64,000 nt of DNA. Source: Cloeon dipterum (taxonomy: Eukaryota; Arthropoda; Insecta; Ephemeroptera; Baetidae). Under the pieces are notes generated by a model that did not search any database, had not been told where the DNA came from, and saw nothing but the letters and a program-made list of their open reading frames with translations. A program made the position numbers and the translations under genes. Of this stretch, positions 48,125-63,000 are shown piece after piece; position 1 is the stretch's first letter; every line of letters begins with the position of its first letter. The DNA lies in assembly GCF_949628265.1 (NCBI RefSeq), contig NC_088787.1, positions 22,062,501-22,126,500 on the forward strand, written 5' to 3'.

Positions 48125-51100
48125 GCTGTTGACGTAAGGCCATCATCTGCTGCTGGCTCCGCAACCACTGCTGCTGGCTCATCATCTGTGGAGACGCCAT
48201 CTGGTTACTGCCCATGCCACCTTGTTGTTGCTGCTGCTGCTGCTGTTGCATGTGCATTCGTTGTTGTTGCTGCTGCTGCATGGCGCCCGCGCCCATCTGT
48301 TGGTGTTGTTGCTGTTGCTGCATCATTTGCTGTTGCTGCCCGGCCTGGGGCATCCCTCCACCCTGCTGCGCTCCCTGCTGCAAGCCAAACTGCTGTTGCT
48401 GTTGCTGCTGTTGCTGCTGCGGCTGCCCCTGCGGGTTTTGGCCCTGCTGCTGAGGGGTTTGTTGTTGGTACATCTGTAAACGAGCGGAGGTTTCCTATTA
48501 AAAACAATAGTACCGTACAAAAATAAAATGAAATGACAGGTGCATAATTGCTTCCACCATGTTATCAGTCCGTTAAGATTTTTCCGGATTAAATTTAGCG
48601 AAAATAATCCTATAGTCAGGAAACATAAACAATGATCACGAATCGCAACTTCTTGGAATACCAGCAGGTCAAGAAAAAAAGGATTTTTTGGGGTCCATAT
48701 TTCTAGTGTTTGCCAAATATGCCAACTAAAAACTTAATGTAGCGCTTTTACTTGACCTAACCCAACCGGGAATTTGTTCTTCTCTTCAGCGACTAAGTCC
48801 ATGCGCCCATGCGCACTGCGCCAAAACTCAAACTCTTGAATTTTAGCGTGAGGATAGCAACCTTTTAGAGTTTGAGTTTTAGCGCAGTGCGCATGGACTT
48901 AATTATTGCTAGGGCTGTGAATTAAAGACGATATTTTTTATTGTGTAGTCAACTAATTTCAGACTGATCATGTTCTGAGCTGATTTAGTAGATTTTTTAG
49001 ACATCTTTTTGCCAGTATCAACCAATTAAACCAAAACGAACTTAATATTAATACCAACCAAATTTAGCCTTTCTCCTAAAACGATTCCAATTCAGCCTGG
49101 ATATTTGTAAAATCAGCAAAAATTATTTAAGTCCAGCTTAAAAGGTCCCTAGTGATTTATTTCAAAATAAAGATTGACAATAATTCAAAATTTAAGACAT
49201 AAACGTTCGGTTTTCAAGACAATACCAAAAAATTATAAATTTGGAATTTCGTGATTCACCAACATTTTAATTCTAAAAATTTACGTTTTTTAAAATATCG
49301 CCTGCGTCCGTTCCACCTCTAGTATTCAGTTTATTTGCCTCAAACTTGTTTATTGTTCACTCAGGTGATTTTTTTCATTGACTACCAGTTCAAAATTTTC
49401 ATTCTGACATTGTTTTAAAGTTAAGCAATGGGCGATTTTTTTTACTTAATGTCATTTTATGACTAAGTTTTACTTCAAACTGGACGATTTTTCGAACATA
49501 TAAGAATTATTTGATGGGTATTATTTTACCATGTAAGTGACTAAAGGCGATTCTTCATCTTCAGTTATTTTTTTCCAATTTAACAGCACATATATTCTTA
49601 AATCTAATGAAATTTGCTGTATATTCATTATTTTAATGTTAATTATTAAAATGAAAGAAAATTTCACAAAATTTTGATAAACATGGCCAAAATTGGAATT
49701 AGAACTGGAATATTAATAAATAAAATATTTCTTAACTTGTTAAAAATCCCAAGTCGCAGATATTCCCAGGATAAACACATCAAAAACATTCAAACTATAT
49801 GGATAGTATCGAAGAATAAAAAAATGAGCTTTATTAGTAATAAATGTGTTTGATACTTCTTTAATTTCTGTATATTCTGAAGCTTCGCTATCCTCTGATC
49901 ATTCATTGTAGGAAATAACTTGCTCATCTCTGCTTCCAAAAACTAGAGTAAGATAATACAATCCTTAAACTCTAGTTATCTTTTTCGGGCCGTAAAAATC
50001 GACCAATCTCGCTATCAGAGAAAGCCTAAAATTTTAGAATAAAAAATATATTAATATCTTCCCGTTTGCAGGGTTCAATCAACTCGCAGAAAATCTTAAA
50101 ACTGATTATCTTGGCCATGTTTTCTTATTTGTTATATATTTCGTTTAATATTCAATTATGGTCCTTTATAATAAATTAAAGGCGTAATACTAAAAGTCGT
50201 CTTCGGAACTCAAATATTATGATGATTGTTTGGAAATGTTTGAATGGTTCTTCTAATTGTCAGGCAAAAAAGCAAGTTAGAGCAGAATAAACCTAACTGA
50301 GATGCCAATTTTTTCTTTCCCATCAAAGTAAACTTACACCCTTCAGGATTCCAGCTAAAATTCTCAAAACTTGAACGCGATAAATCTGAAATAAATTTCA
50401 TTTGATTCTTTTGAGTCATTCTAACTTACATATTTATAAAACCAAGAGCTATTTAGACTACTGTTTTTTTATTTTTAATATCTTTCTGAAAAATGGGATT
50501 TTTTTCATACATCATTCTTTAACTTATAAGGTGCAACCACGAAAAATTGAGCCTGATAGCTGTGGTTTTAAGTTTTAAGAAAAATGAAATCATAATAAAA
50601 ACATTATAGCTGATGTCTGGGATATCTGAAGGACCCCATACTAATCTTTGCGTTGAGACAAGTAACCTTAATCCCTTAATCCTCAAATGTTAAGCAAACC
50701 AAAGTTTCAACTCAAATCCATTTCAAATAAATAACAAACTCACTTGTCGCTGCTTGATGAAGGCCGCCATCAGCTGCGGGTTCTTCTTCAGGATTTGCAG
50801 GATCTGCTGCTGCTGCTCGGGCGTGTTTGGCGACTTGAGGGTCTGCAGGAGCAGCTGGAGGGCCTGTTTCTGGTTGGGGTGCACGCCGGCCGGCTGTCCA
50901 GGGCCAGCCTGGGCACCCATGACCCCCGGTCCGGCGGCTCCAGCCATCTGGGGCCCGGCGGCGCCCATCATCTGTTGTTGCTGCTGCAGGTTTTGACCCA
51001 TCATCTGGTTGGGCTGCGGCTGCTGCTGGCCTGGCTGCTGCATCTGCTGCGGCCCGGCTGGTGGCCTGATGCCTCCGGGCGTCTGCATGCCAGGCGCGAA

Positions 51101-54100
51101 CCGGTTCTGCCAGTCCATGCCCATGCTCGGCAGGGGCGACTGCTGCTGCATGCCAGGGCCCTGCGCGCCCATCTGGCCCATTGGACGCTGCATCTGCGAC
51201 GGCGGCGGCATGATCGTCTGCTGCCCTCCTACCGCGTTCGGGTTCACCTTCCCATATGAAAGGGGTGCATGCTGCCTTGCTGCCTCTTCCTGGACCTGTC
51301 GCAAAATAACATGGTATGTTTTTATTAATTTAATTTTGGAGTATTAAGTCGTGGATAGATTTTTAAGTAGATGAATATTCGATCCATTGCTTCAATTTAG
51401 AAATATGACTGCTTTATTTCAAACAAAATTAAGACACATGTGGAAGCGGCTACCTCGCAATTGTAAAAAAAGGATACAGTAAAATCATTGTTGCCAATGT
51501 ATAGAATAAACAATTAAACTAACTGACTATTTATCATAGCCAAAAATTCTAGTGATTTTCAATTGCTGCCTTGTATCTATCTACTTTTTATTGTTATTGT
51601 TGTTTATTCTTGCCAAAGTCATACACATAAGACAATACATAAAAATTACAGCAAGAAATGGCATACAATGCTAGCAGAATACTGCAAAAACGATCAGATA
51701 CATTATATAAAATCACGCCGCACTGAGCCAAAAGAACTTATGACTTTTAAACATAATAAAAGTTGCTTATTGTATTCTTGGAATAATCTGCGTTCGTTTT
51801 TTCCAACGATTAAGTGATATCAGCCATTACAAGCTGAGAAAAAATTAAATAAGCTTTTATTTTAAAATATTCCTACAAAATTGTATTATTTGGTTTCATG
51901 AAAACCTGAGTAGAAAAAAGGGCCTAGCAATTGTTATGTACAACAACATGTTACCTAGCCTCAGTGGATTTTTATTTAAATTTACTAGCACTTAAGGAAT
52001 CTTTAAATTTGCTGCAAGCACAAGATTTTTTTTCTCTCTTGTTAATTCTAACTTATTATTTATGCCTCTAACACCATATTATACATCAAAATATAAATTA
52101 AAAGAGTGAAAAGGCACTTGAAAAAGCGAGCAGGTCGCTAAAACGTCGGCAATAAACTAAAATAGCAACAAACTAAGGTATGTTTACTTGAAAAAATGTA
52201 ATACACCCTACAACACGCCAAACTATAATTTATTTTAAAACATAATATGATTTAATTAATTCCATAGAAAAATCATTATCAGAGAAAACTGTAGTTTTTT
52301 TTATTATTTTAATGAAGTCTCAAGCCAACAAAGCCAAAACAATCAGTGAACGTTGATCTTCATTAATTTCTTGGCCACCACTTTCTACCATTATCTAACA
52401 AATAAAAACCTAGACTGACCTGCTTGACAACTTGAAGGACGCTGGCTGGCGGAGGTTGGGCGCCGGGCTTGATGCCGTGGTGCGGCGACTGCATTCCCAT
52501 GATGGCTGCCTGCGGGGTTCCTGGTCCCTGGTGCGCCATTCCCATAACGGCAGGCGCTGCGCCCGTCGGCGTGACCGACATGGCGCCGCGCGAGTTCTGC
52601 GTGGTCATGGCCATTCGGCGCCTGATGAGCTGCGCCTGCTGCAGCCGCTGCTGCATCTGCTGCTGCTTCAGCTTCTGCTTGATGTTGGAGCAGAAGGGGA
52701 CCGGACACTTGGTCTCCTGGCAGTGTTTGGCATGATAGCAGCACAGGGCTATTAACTGCTTGCATATGGGGCAGCCGCCGTTCGTCTTGCGCTTGCAGAT
52801 CTTGGTGTGCTGCACCACTCGCTTCATCTTCTGGCAGCTCGGCAGCCGGCAGTTTGCGTCTCGGCACTGACACGCGTGCACCAGAGACTGGATGCACCGC
52901 TGAATTGACAGTTTCCGTGCCTCCTGAAACGATGATTTCACAATTAGTTGAGGTTGAAGTCTTTCAAAGAAACATATAAAATAAAAATTAACACGCATTG
53001 ACTTATCTATCAGAAAGGAACGAATATAATAAATTTATGACTTTGACTAGGAAAACTCTGGCGTTATGGTAGTACCAGAAACCAGAATACAAAAATACAC
53101 ATTAGAATAGTCAAGACTTGTCTTGCTGAAATTACCCTGACGCCAGAGTTACAATTTTAATCTGTTTTAACATAATAGTCTTGTCTGATCTCAGGGATGG
53201 CTCCTAGAAGGCTCCCTTGATTGATTGGAGAGTACAAAATAACGATATTCTGAACGATAACATTTTTGGCGAATATTGTGTTACTGAAAAATAAAGAATA
53301 TGAAATTTTTCTATTTTTCCTCACCTGATAGTAAGCTCAGAAATTATACTAATCTAATTAATAGAGAGTCAAAAATGACCCACCTATCGATTTGTCTAAC
53401 TAAATATCACGGTTAAATAAAACCTTTAAATCCAAATTCATTACCGCAGGGGATTCTGAATCAGCCATAGTTGAAAACGTCCGTCTTTACACATTACTGC
53501 GTAAAATCGAAAAGAGGACGCGAGTGACGAAATCTAATGAACCTTTCCACTCGCCCTCCTTGTGATCTAACGTTGCGACACTCAAGTTCACTAGCTCAAA
53601 AATACCATCTAATGTGTTGAAAAGTTTATTTCAAAATAAGAAACTCTGCCTTCTCTGGGGACTGATTTCTGACGACTGCAATCTCATGTCAGAAAAAAGC
53701 ATAATTTATTATTATTGATTTTAAATAGCTCTTCATTGAAATGTTAATAATGGTCTCAATAACTCGAGCCACCTTTAAGAATCGATTTCCTGTGGTGACA
53801 TCCCACCTTTATCTTTAAATGGCATCCATGACAAAATTGTTAAAATAATCCAGCACTGTATTTTACGTAGACCAGAACCACATAGATCACACTGTCAGAA
53901 ATTTTTGATATAAATTTAAGATTTGTAGGAAATTCGAGTAATAGAGCAAGTGCTGCGGTAGTGAGCTGCTCGTATTTTCCGTTACGGCATGGATTACTGA
54001 ATGCCTGGTTTTGTCAATCGCTATAGGCGGATTTGAGGGCAGACCAGGATTTATATCTGCACGTTGTCGGATTGCGAGAGTTACGCCGAGCATTGCGTCG

Positions 54101-57100
54101 CACACATAAGTCTAACCGACATGAAATATAATTTTTAAAGAAAAAATAAATATTTTTTCTGGGCCGGCGGAGTGTAACGAGTATTTGGATACTCGTTTAG
54201 TTTATTTGATGAAGATATTGTTTCTGCCATCTGTTAGAATGATTGAGAAATATTTGCATGTCTTGATTTGTGAATTCGTGATATTTTGTAAACCGGCCCG
54301 GGGCTGATGCTCAGCTCAGCATTAGGAGAGCGTGGCTGGCTGAGTGCAGCACTCGTCCGTCAAAGGTGGCTTGGCCACGATGGGCCAAGACCACGTGAGG
54401 GGTCACGCATTGAATTGCGGATTAGAACCGTTTGAAAGTTGACTGTCAATCTACTGAAATTTTTGAACCTGGCCAACTGGCTGTGTGGTACGCCCTATTA
54501 GGACGACTACTCTGATTTAAGATGATTTATGATGACGACGAAGGATTGGAAAGCTGATATTTTGTACAGATGGATCTGTAGCGTTTATGTGCAAGACTCA
54601 ATTTGAAGATCATCGGTTATGTTGAACCATATTCCGATTTGTTAAGTATGAATGTTGAATGTAATGAACTAACACCAAGGTTATGATTTGCTAAAACGTC
54701 ATGGTTAAATTGACGTGTTTCATAGAATTTTTTATAAATTCTGATGTTCGATTGATTATTGACACCTCAATGTGTGTATGTTAAGAATGGTCCAAATAAC
54801 TCAAACCACCTTTAAGAATCTGTTTCCTGTGCTGCCATCCCTCCTTTTTTCTATTATAACAAAGGGGCACGATTTTAAAGTTAAGTACGCGTTATTCAGT
54901 TTTCTTTTTTAAATTTACACTAATAGGGTTATAATTATTAGGAATTAATTATCCGCGCGGAGTAGAGCCATTCAGTATAGTAAAATTAAGAGAAAACTTG
55001 TGTAAATTTTTTTTAAGCAATTTCAACCTTTGGAGCTCCATAACTCGCACATACCGTTGAAACAAACAATTTTAATCTCGACTCATTTGGTACTACAGAA
55101 AAAACACACGTCTCCAACTCAATTTACCGCAAAATTTCAAACCCTTTTTAATAAGTCGTCTCTCGATTGCGTTACATACCTGTGGGTTGGCCTGCTTGGC
55201 GTCGGCAGGCGATGATCCATCATCAAGATCGAAGCCTAGCCTTTCCATCTTGTGATTGTGGCCTTCTTTTAAGTAACAAGGGACGCACAGATCGTAATCC
55301 TGAAAGAAAAAAAACACGTGGGGCGATTAGGAAATTAAATACTTGACGCAATGAATTAAGTTTCACTATAGAACGTTACTACTTACATCACATTGAGTGC
55401 AGTGATACCTCGTCTCAACGTGGTTTTTACAATTATTACACGTGTAAACGAAGCGATCTTGACCCTGGTTGTGTAGCTCATACAACATAGCCATTGTTGA
55501 GTATTTTGCTCTACGCAGCGAAGAGAATTCGTAGTGTCTGTCACGAGCCATGGTCAGGAAGGCATCACGGCCGTCCATAAGTTCACAGTTGATTAGAGGA
55601 TCTGGGTCTTGAATAGGCTGAAATTGTATTGTTTATTAAAAGGTAATCAACAAAATATTTGTCTATAATTAGAATAATTAAAAAAATAGTAATATATATA
55701 AAATAATTTTTCTTTGGCCAATTTATAATTCAATTATTTTATCCCAGCTTGGGCAGCTGTCAATTTATCTACTTTGATAATATGAATTAGCTTGACTTGG
55801 AATATATAAAAATAAACACTTCTTTATTAAAAAGTTTCAAATCTTGCGTACTAACCTGCAGACTAGCTGCTGACTGGGCAGAATGAAGCCTTATCACAAA
55901 GAAGACCTCTTTGTGTTTCTCCATTGTGGCGAAAATCTTAGTTGAGAGGTCGTTGCCAGTTTGCAGGGAATTTGACTTTTTGCTATTTTTGCGCTGGTTG
56001 GCCTTTGACTTGTTGGACTTTTTGGCCTTCTTCTGGCCCTTCTTCTTGCCGTCGGGGCCGGCATCACTTTCATCAGCACTGGCGGCAGCTGCGGCGGCCG
56101 CTTCAGCGGCCTTGGCCTGCTTGCGCTTCTCCTCTTCCTCCTGGTCCAGCTCTTTAATGCTCTCTTCGAGAACGTTGGGCCAGAAATCGCCTTCAAAGTA
56201 GGGCAGTTCGGCGGCTGAGCTGAGCTTGTCCTCTAGCGCCTGCTTCAGGATGTCTTTGTAGTCAAGAACAACTCTCTCGATGATGCCCTTGTCCAGCATC
56301 TTCTTGTACCACTCCTGCAGCCTCTTGGGCTTTGGGATCTTCTGCTCTGGCGGGTGACAGTGGAAGATGTAATCATCACCCTCCGAAGGCGGACACGCCC
56401 AAATGTGGGCCATCGTGTAGCCGAGTTGCTTCACATAGTCCAGATAGCCAAGCAGGATTTCGTGGTAGACGGCCGTCCTGAACTGGCGCGGCTTGAAGAA
56501 GTGCACAGAGTCGAGGTAGGCAATGTACACCCTCCTCGTGTTCGGGTTTGGACACTCGGAGCCATACTCTTGCACATGCATGCCGAAAAAGCAGACATCC
56601 ACGCCGTCGATCTCTTCAAATGCAAAGAGTGCTTTGGCTCGGTAGGGGAACTGGTCGGGAAGATCTCCAGGATCTACAAATCTGGGAATTCATGGTTTTT
56701 GTTAGAATACGTCCTCCAATTGGAAAGATTTTTTTCCAATTTTTCGTGACACAAAGTTAGACGGGTAATAAGATTTGAATGTAATTTAGATATGATGAGG
56801 GTGATCAACCATAACTTGCATAAGCAGCTTTGTGTGTGTCTTTCTAAGTTTGGCAATTTTTGTTGACCAATCAACAAATTGACTAACCCATTCAAACTTT
56901 GTATCATCCATGAAATGAAAAAGCCAAAACATGAAAGAAGAAATACCTTGACTTCATGCCCGGCTTCACTTCCACGATTTTATCAGAGCTGGACACCACT
57001 CTGATGGAAACCTCTCCGGCTCCGGCTTCCTTCTTCTTCAGGAAGTTGTTCACTCGAGCTTCAATGTAGGTGCCGAGTTTCGTTATAGGAAGTTTCTTAG

Positions 57101-59379
57101 CATTGAACTTGTTGTCTTTCCGTTTTTTGCCTTGTTTGTTAAGACAATGAGAGCACGTAAAGCTGCAAAAATAAAAAAAAAATCAATATTTTTAAAATAA
57201 TAACCCAAATCGACATAAACACACCCATTGGGCCAAATATTCTCCATGTGCAGCTCGCAGATCTGATGCAGTTTGCGCCCGCAGTCAAGGCACTCAACAA
57301 ATGCCTCCAATTCGAGATTATCATTCTTCATTTCTATAAACTGGTCCTTCTTGATGATCCTGCAGAAGAGAAACTCCTTTGGTCGAGACAAACCAACTTT
57401 TTGGCAGTAAAAAACTCACGTTTGTGGCTGCGCCGGGTCATCCCCCAGGGTGACGGAGTCGCCAGGAATCTCATTGAAGCACTTTTGGCAGTAGGTGTAT
57501 CTGTTTGCAGCAATGCCATATTTCAAGCTGATGTCCAAAGTATCAATTGCAGAAGCAGGCGAGGAAACGCGAGGGAGTGCAAGGATGGCCAAAAAAGCAG
57601 GCAAGCAAGGATAGGTTAGAATCACAACACAAGAGGTAGAAGCAAAGAAAGAAAAACAAAAGGATGAAAAATCAATGCAACTGCGATGGTTTTAAGTCGG
57701 AATAAAAACTCCAAATTAAAAATTACAGTGCCTTTGATGAGTGAATATATGAGCGTATTCCATCGCTGCTCATGCAATAATTTGAAAGAGGGGTATCTTA
57801 CCTGCTTTGATAGCTGAAATACTTGGCATCACGCGGTATTGTACAGAGCTGCTTGCCATAGCAACACAGCACTTGTGGGTTGAAAGTGTACTTTCGCCCA
57901 CAGCAGTATCCCAGACTTTGCATCACAGGATCGATTTCCACCTCGAACGTTTCGGAGAGCTGCAACGGCATGAATTTTTTAAAACTTCTACCCAAGGAAT
58001 GTTCCATTATCCATTTTAGAATTAAATTTCAGATAATGTAATTCCAACTACTCTTTGGCGCCCTAATTCAAGGTAAAAATAAAAACTGATTTTTAACTAT
58101 GATCTGGGCTTCAGATGTCAAGCCAAAACTAGTCGGTTAATGAATAGCTCTTGGCAACATGGAAACAATAATGTCCGGTGTTCATTATTTTAACATTGTA
58201 AAAGATTCACCTTTGTGCAGTATCGATAGACTTTGGAGGTTTTCCTATTATACAGCCAGGCGTTGTCGAACATGAGCCACACATCGTCCACGTACTCCCA
58301 CGGATCCTGGTACATGCCCGTGTCCAACTTGCGCTTTATGGTGGACAGGTCCATCGGTTTTTTGACGATGTCAAAGTAGTCAGGTATGCCCAGGTTCTGG
58401 GGATCGACCGGTTGTCTAAACGGATTCGACTCTGGGTCTAGTCTATATAGCTTTTCCAGCGTGGGCATAAGAGCTTGTCTAAGCTCCTCAGGCTTGAACA
58501 CTGAAAGGAAAGATCAATTTAATTAAACGGAATAGATATTGCGAATATAACACTAGGAATTAATTTTACACAGAATCGAGGCAAAGAGTGGCATTTTATC
58601 AAGCTGTGGCAGGCCTTTTGGTTTCATCAGCATTTCTATCTAATTTTGGCCTTATAAATTTCCCTCGTACAAGGGAACCTTTGGTTCGTTAAAATATTCC
58701 GCCTCAAAAATATAGGCTTTCATGAAACTAGAAGAAAATTGAGTCTTGACGACACCAAGGTTACCTTGTTAGCAACCTGATTTTACAAATCCACAATTCA
58801 TAGCACTTTGAAATCATTTTAAGACTTGATCTGCAGGAAAGAAAAAAATACTTACTGCACTTGCGTTTCTTGTCATGCGAGCCTTGCGGCTGGGGAATGG
58901 GCTCTGGAGGGAGGGAAGGCTTCATCTCAGACGTGTCCATGGACATTGGTTCGTCCTTGACCTCCCGTTTGACTCCAGATGGACCTGCATTTTCGTTGTC
59001 GCCCTCCTCCATCTTGTTGGACTCGCCATCAGGGTCAGGTTTGATGTCTTGTTCGCTCTTCATATCGCACTTAAGGTCCTTGCCGGTGGGGGTGTCATCC
59101 TGGTGCTTGCCCTTGCCCATGCCGCCGCCGCCCTTGCCCATGCCGGCACCTCCCTTGCCAATGCTGTTATATGAAGGCGTTTCTGGCTCGGAATTGGCTG
59201 TAAGGGCGGCTGTGATGGCTTGGTGTTGTGAGGACATGGACACCGTCCGCAGGGGAGCCTTTGGAAGTTGCTTCAGCTGCGGTTGAGCTGCCACCTGGCT
59301 CTGCATTTGCGGCTTCTGGCTTCCCAACAGGTTATGCTGCTGCTGTTGTTGCTGCTGCTGTTGTTGCTGCTGCTGTTGT

Positions 59380-59414
<35 letters not shown>

Positions 59415-59568
59415 CTGCATTTGCTGCTGTTGCTGCTGCTGGGAATTGATCAGATTATTATTGAACTGCTGTTGCTGCTGCTGTTGCTGGGCAGCTGCAA
59501 ACTGCGAAGGGGCAGTGGTGTTTGGCGTAGCCAATCTACTCTTCATCAAATCTGAGAATTGCTGCTGC

Positions 59569-59605
<37 letters not shown>

Positions 59606-60034
59606 GCTGCTGCTGCTGTTGCATGCCAGCCATGGGTTGTTGCTGCTGGTTTTGCAAATTGAAGTTGTTGGCACCCTGTTGCTGCTGGTTGGGAGTCATG
59701 CCTCCCATTCCCATGCCCATTGTGGGCTGCTGATTTGGTACAGCTCCTCGCAAGAATTGCATTCGCACGCCAGCTCCTTGCATCGTCGGTGGCACTCCCA
59801 GCATCTGTTGTTGTTGTTGTTGCTGCTGCTGCTGCTGTTGTGCTTGTTGTTGTTGCTGTTGCGGGGGCTGGGGCGCGTTCGCCACGCCAGAGGTACCAGG
59901 GTTCAACTGATTCATGCCGGGAGAGAGGCTGCCAAGGCCGCTCGTCGTGCCAGCGGCAGCATTGACGGTTTGCAATTGTGCACCTGCTGCCTGAGGACCG
60001 GTCGGACGCACGCCTTGTTGAGATTGCTGCATCA

Positions 60035-60067
<33 letters not shown>

Positions 60068-63000
60068 TTCTGCGCTGCCGTTTTTCCTCTGTTGGTGAAA
60101 AAGAGAAAAATGCACATTTGAATTAGCAAAAAATATTTCTCTTAATACATTCATGCAAGGAAATTCCTGATGCAAAAAAGGAAACAGCACCATCCTGCAG
60201 TTCTTTTTATCAAATTGGTCAATGTTACTATAAGAGTTATAATGGATATAGTGACTCATTTTGACGAAGATGGAAGCAAGAGATTGTGGTGAATGTCGCC
60301 ACTACTCAGCAGTTGTAACTTCCTGACGTTTCTCAAGTAAGTTCCAGAACATCCAATTTATTTTTTCCAAGATGTCTTTAATTAATTATTCTAGTTGAAT
60401 CACAAATAATCACATTTCCAATTGGTTGATGTACTAAAAATTCTGACAGTAAAAATACACCTGTTTTTGTCCCGATTAATTTTATACTGATTCAAATGGA
60501 CTCCAAATTGTGACAGGAAGTTTCAACCCCAGATTTCCGGACCCCTTGTTGATTTTGTGAACTGAAGTTAAAAAAGAGTAGAGTTACTTGTCGTGTTTCT
60601 ATCATCGGACACCTACTCCTACAACTGGTAACCCCAACGTGACGGTCCACGGGCCGCTGGCCCTGGACAACCCGGACAGCCTCGACCGGCAACTCTAGCC
60701 GTCGCTCCGGGCCGACCTCTGACTAGATATCACACACCACCGTTCTGATCCCAAGATGTTCGTCCACCCACCACTCTCACTAATGCTTCTACCGACGCTC
60801 GGACTTCTGCTGAATTTTCACCTTAAGGGACACTGAGCCTGGACAACCTGGGCAATCTGATCACTCGACAGGCTTTTCCTTTCACCCAGCTGACTCATTC
60901 CCAACCGCTTCCACGTCCATCTACAGCCGTCAGATAATATCTCACCTCCCACACCGGACATTTTAGGGCACTCCACTCTCACGCTTCATTTCAGTAACCT
61001 GGACTCCTGGCTACTATTTCGAGACCCCTTGTTGATTTAGTGATATGAAGTTAAGAAGTAGTTCAGTTACCAGCTGTCGAGTTTCAAACAACCAACACCT
61101 ACTCCTACAAGATATGATCGTTTAGAAGTACCAATCCATGCTTTGGCACTCATTTGACAATCATGGTAAAATAAAATATTAACACAATTTAACAGGCCTT
61201 GTAAAGATATTAATTCTTGTGACCTGCGAGTTCCAGCTCAAAAGTCAATGTTTTTATAAAAGTTTTCTGCTTAAATTCAGAGTCAGGAATTCAAATTTTA
61301 ATTCTTAAAGTTCCAAGGGGATGAAGATAAAGCAGCAGCTATTTCCAATCAGGCTTATATGATTTTCACAAGAGACCTTCGTCTTCGTGCAGCGGAAAAA
61401 AGTCACCTTATTACATCATGGGGCTCAAATTGAATCTGACGTTACCCTCAACACGTGCACTGCAAGTCAGGGGTGAGAAAATTTCACTGCGCTGCAGTGA
61501 GAAAATCTCACCCCGCCATATTTCAAAGAAGTTTTTCGCACCGCGCAGCAGCGACATGCGGCGGGGTGGTATTTTCTCACTGCAGCGCAGTGTCATTTTT
61601 TCTCCCCTGACAATATTACCGGTGGCGATTAAGTCTGGCGGACATTTTCTACAAAGAGACAAGTTGGAAATCAGACTTTTCCTTTTTCCACGGCCCCTCC
61701 ATATGATTTTAGTATTGCTATCATAGTTTAAGATGGATGACGCGAGTGCCTCTAACAACGATTTACAACATTACAGCAGCAGCAGAAGAACTCAGCTTCA
61801 CAAAACTGACATCTAAATTTCCCTTATGGCCGCCAGAGGTCCTCGCCAGAAAGCTTGCAGGAAGGATGAAAAAATTTGAATCTGAGAAAATAATGAACAT
61901 TATGTGCTTTTCAGAGGGATGAAAGATGAATTCTGCCAAAATGTTAATTTGTTCCAGCGTCAAGCACTTAAAATGTAATCGGAGCACCCTTATGAGTTCA
62001 GGTTAAAAAATGGCGCTGCCTGTCAACCAACCCTGAGCTCTGCGGAATCAAAATGGAGTCCTGGAATCCATTTTAAGGGAAGGAGCAGTGCTTTCAAGTC
62101 CAGAGCTACCGGCTTTGGAGTAATCTCAATTATCTGTCGCTAGGGACTAAGGACAGCTTTCAAACAAATAAGAGAAGCTGAGATGCTAAAAAAATATGAT
62201 ACTTTTTTACCCATAGGTGAATGAGAGAAATAAAATCTTACAATTGAAAGTAAAATAAGATGATCACCCCTCTAAGTGATATGAAAAGACGTAAAAAATG
62301 TTTGAATGACTGGAGCAATTTCTTTAGTGACATTCTAACAGACTTTATGAACAGGTTAGTGATATTTTCATTCAAATAATGCAGAAAAACGAAATTTCCT
62401 TGTAATTTAACAAGAGAGCTTTCTTTGTTTTAACCTCAGGTTTGGCTACTTATGAAGCCCTTATCATGAGCTGAAACCTTGGTTGATATGAACAAAAGCC
62501 GAATAACATACGATGACACAGAAGTCAAAATTACAATTAGATTGGATCCTGATCAAGAAAACGCTAGACTTCAAAATAGCAAAATTGGAAATCTCAAATA
62601 ATTGGTCAAAAATCATTTTATAAGGAAGAAATTTCCATTTTAGATGGAATTCATAGCAATTGCAAGCACCAAATCTTAACTACTCATGGCACTTGAGTCC
62701 AATGAGTTTGATCTAATCAAGTATTATTTTGTTTCGGTTTTCAAATTCCTAAACAATGTCTTCATACTATCAGCTAACAAAAATATAATGCCTCTCACGA
62801 ATACCCGCTGTCTTAAATTATTTCATCCTAGTTAACAACTAATCAAATGGATTATTAACAATTCCTATTGATTCCCCATATTTGATTAATTCAACCTAAA
62901 AAGAACGCACCTCCGATATTACTAGTTTGTACTCACCAAGCTCCTTTTGAATCTTGTAGATTTTCTCGGCAAGTAGATGATAATACTCAGACTGTAAACC

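Noticed and set aside
47476-48526. Long plus-strand frames opposite the nejire C-terminal exon (218 and 284 codons)
   Set aside because: They are mirror frames of CAG-rich polyglutamine coding sequence, reading as poly-Cys, poly-Ala or poly-Leu. No splice or domain support.
59228-60098. Plus-strand Leu-, Ala- and Cys-rich frames opposite the large Gln-rich nejire exon
   Set aside because: Same artefact: complement of a CAG-repeat coding exon.
61411-61758. Frames of 102 and 115 codons on opposite strands
   Set aside because: Produced by the palindromic repeat at 61466-61611, in a nejire intron.
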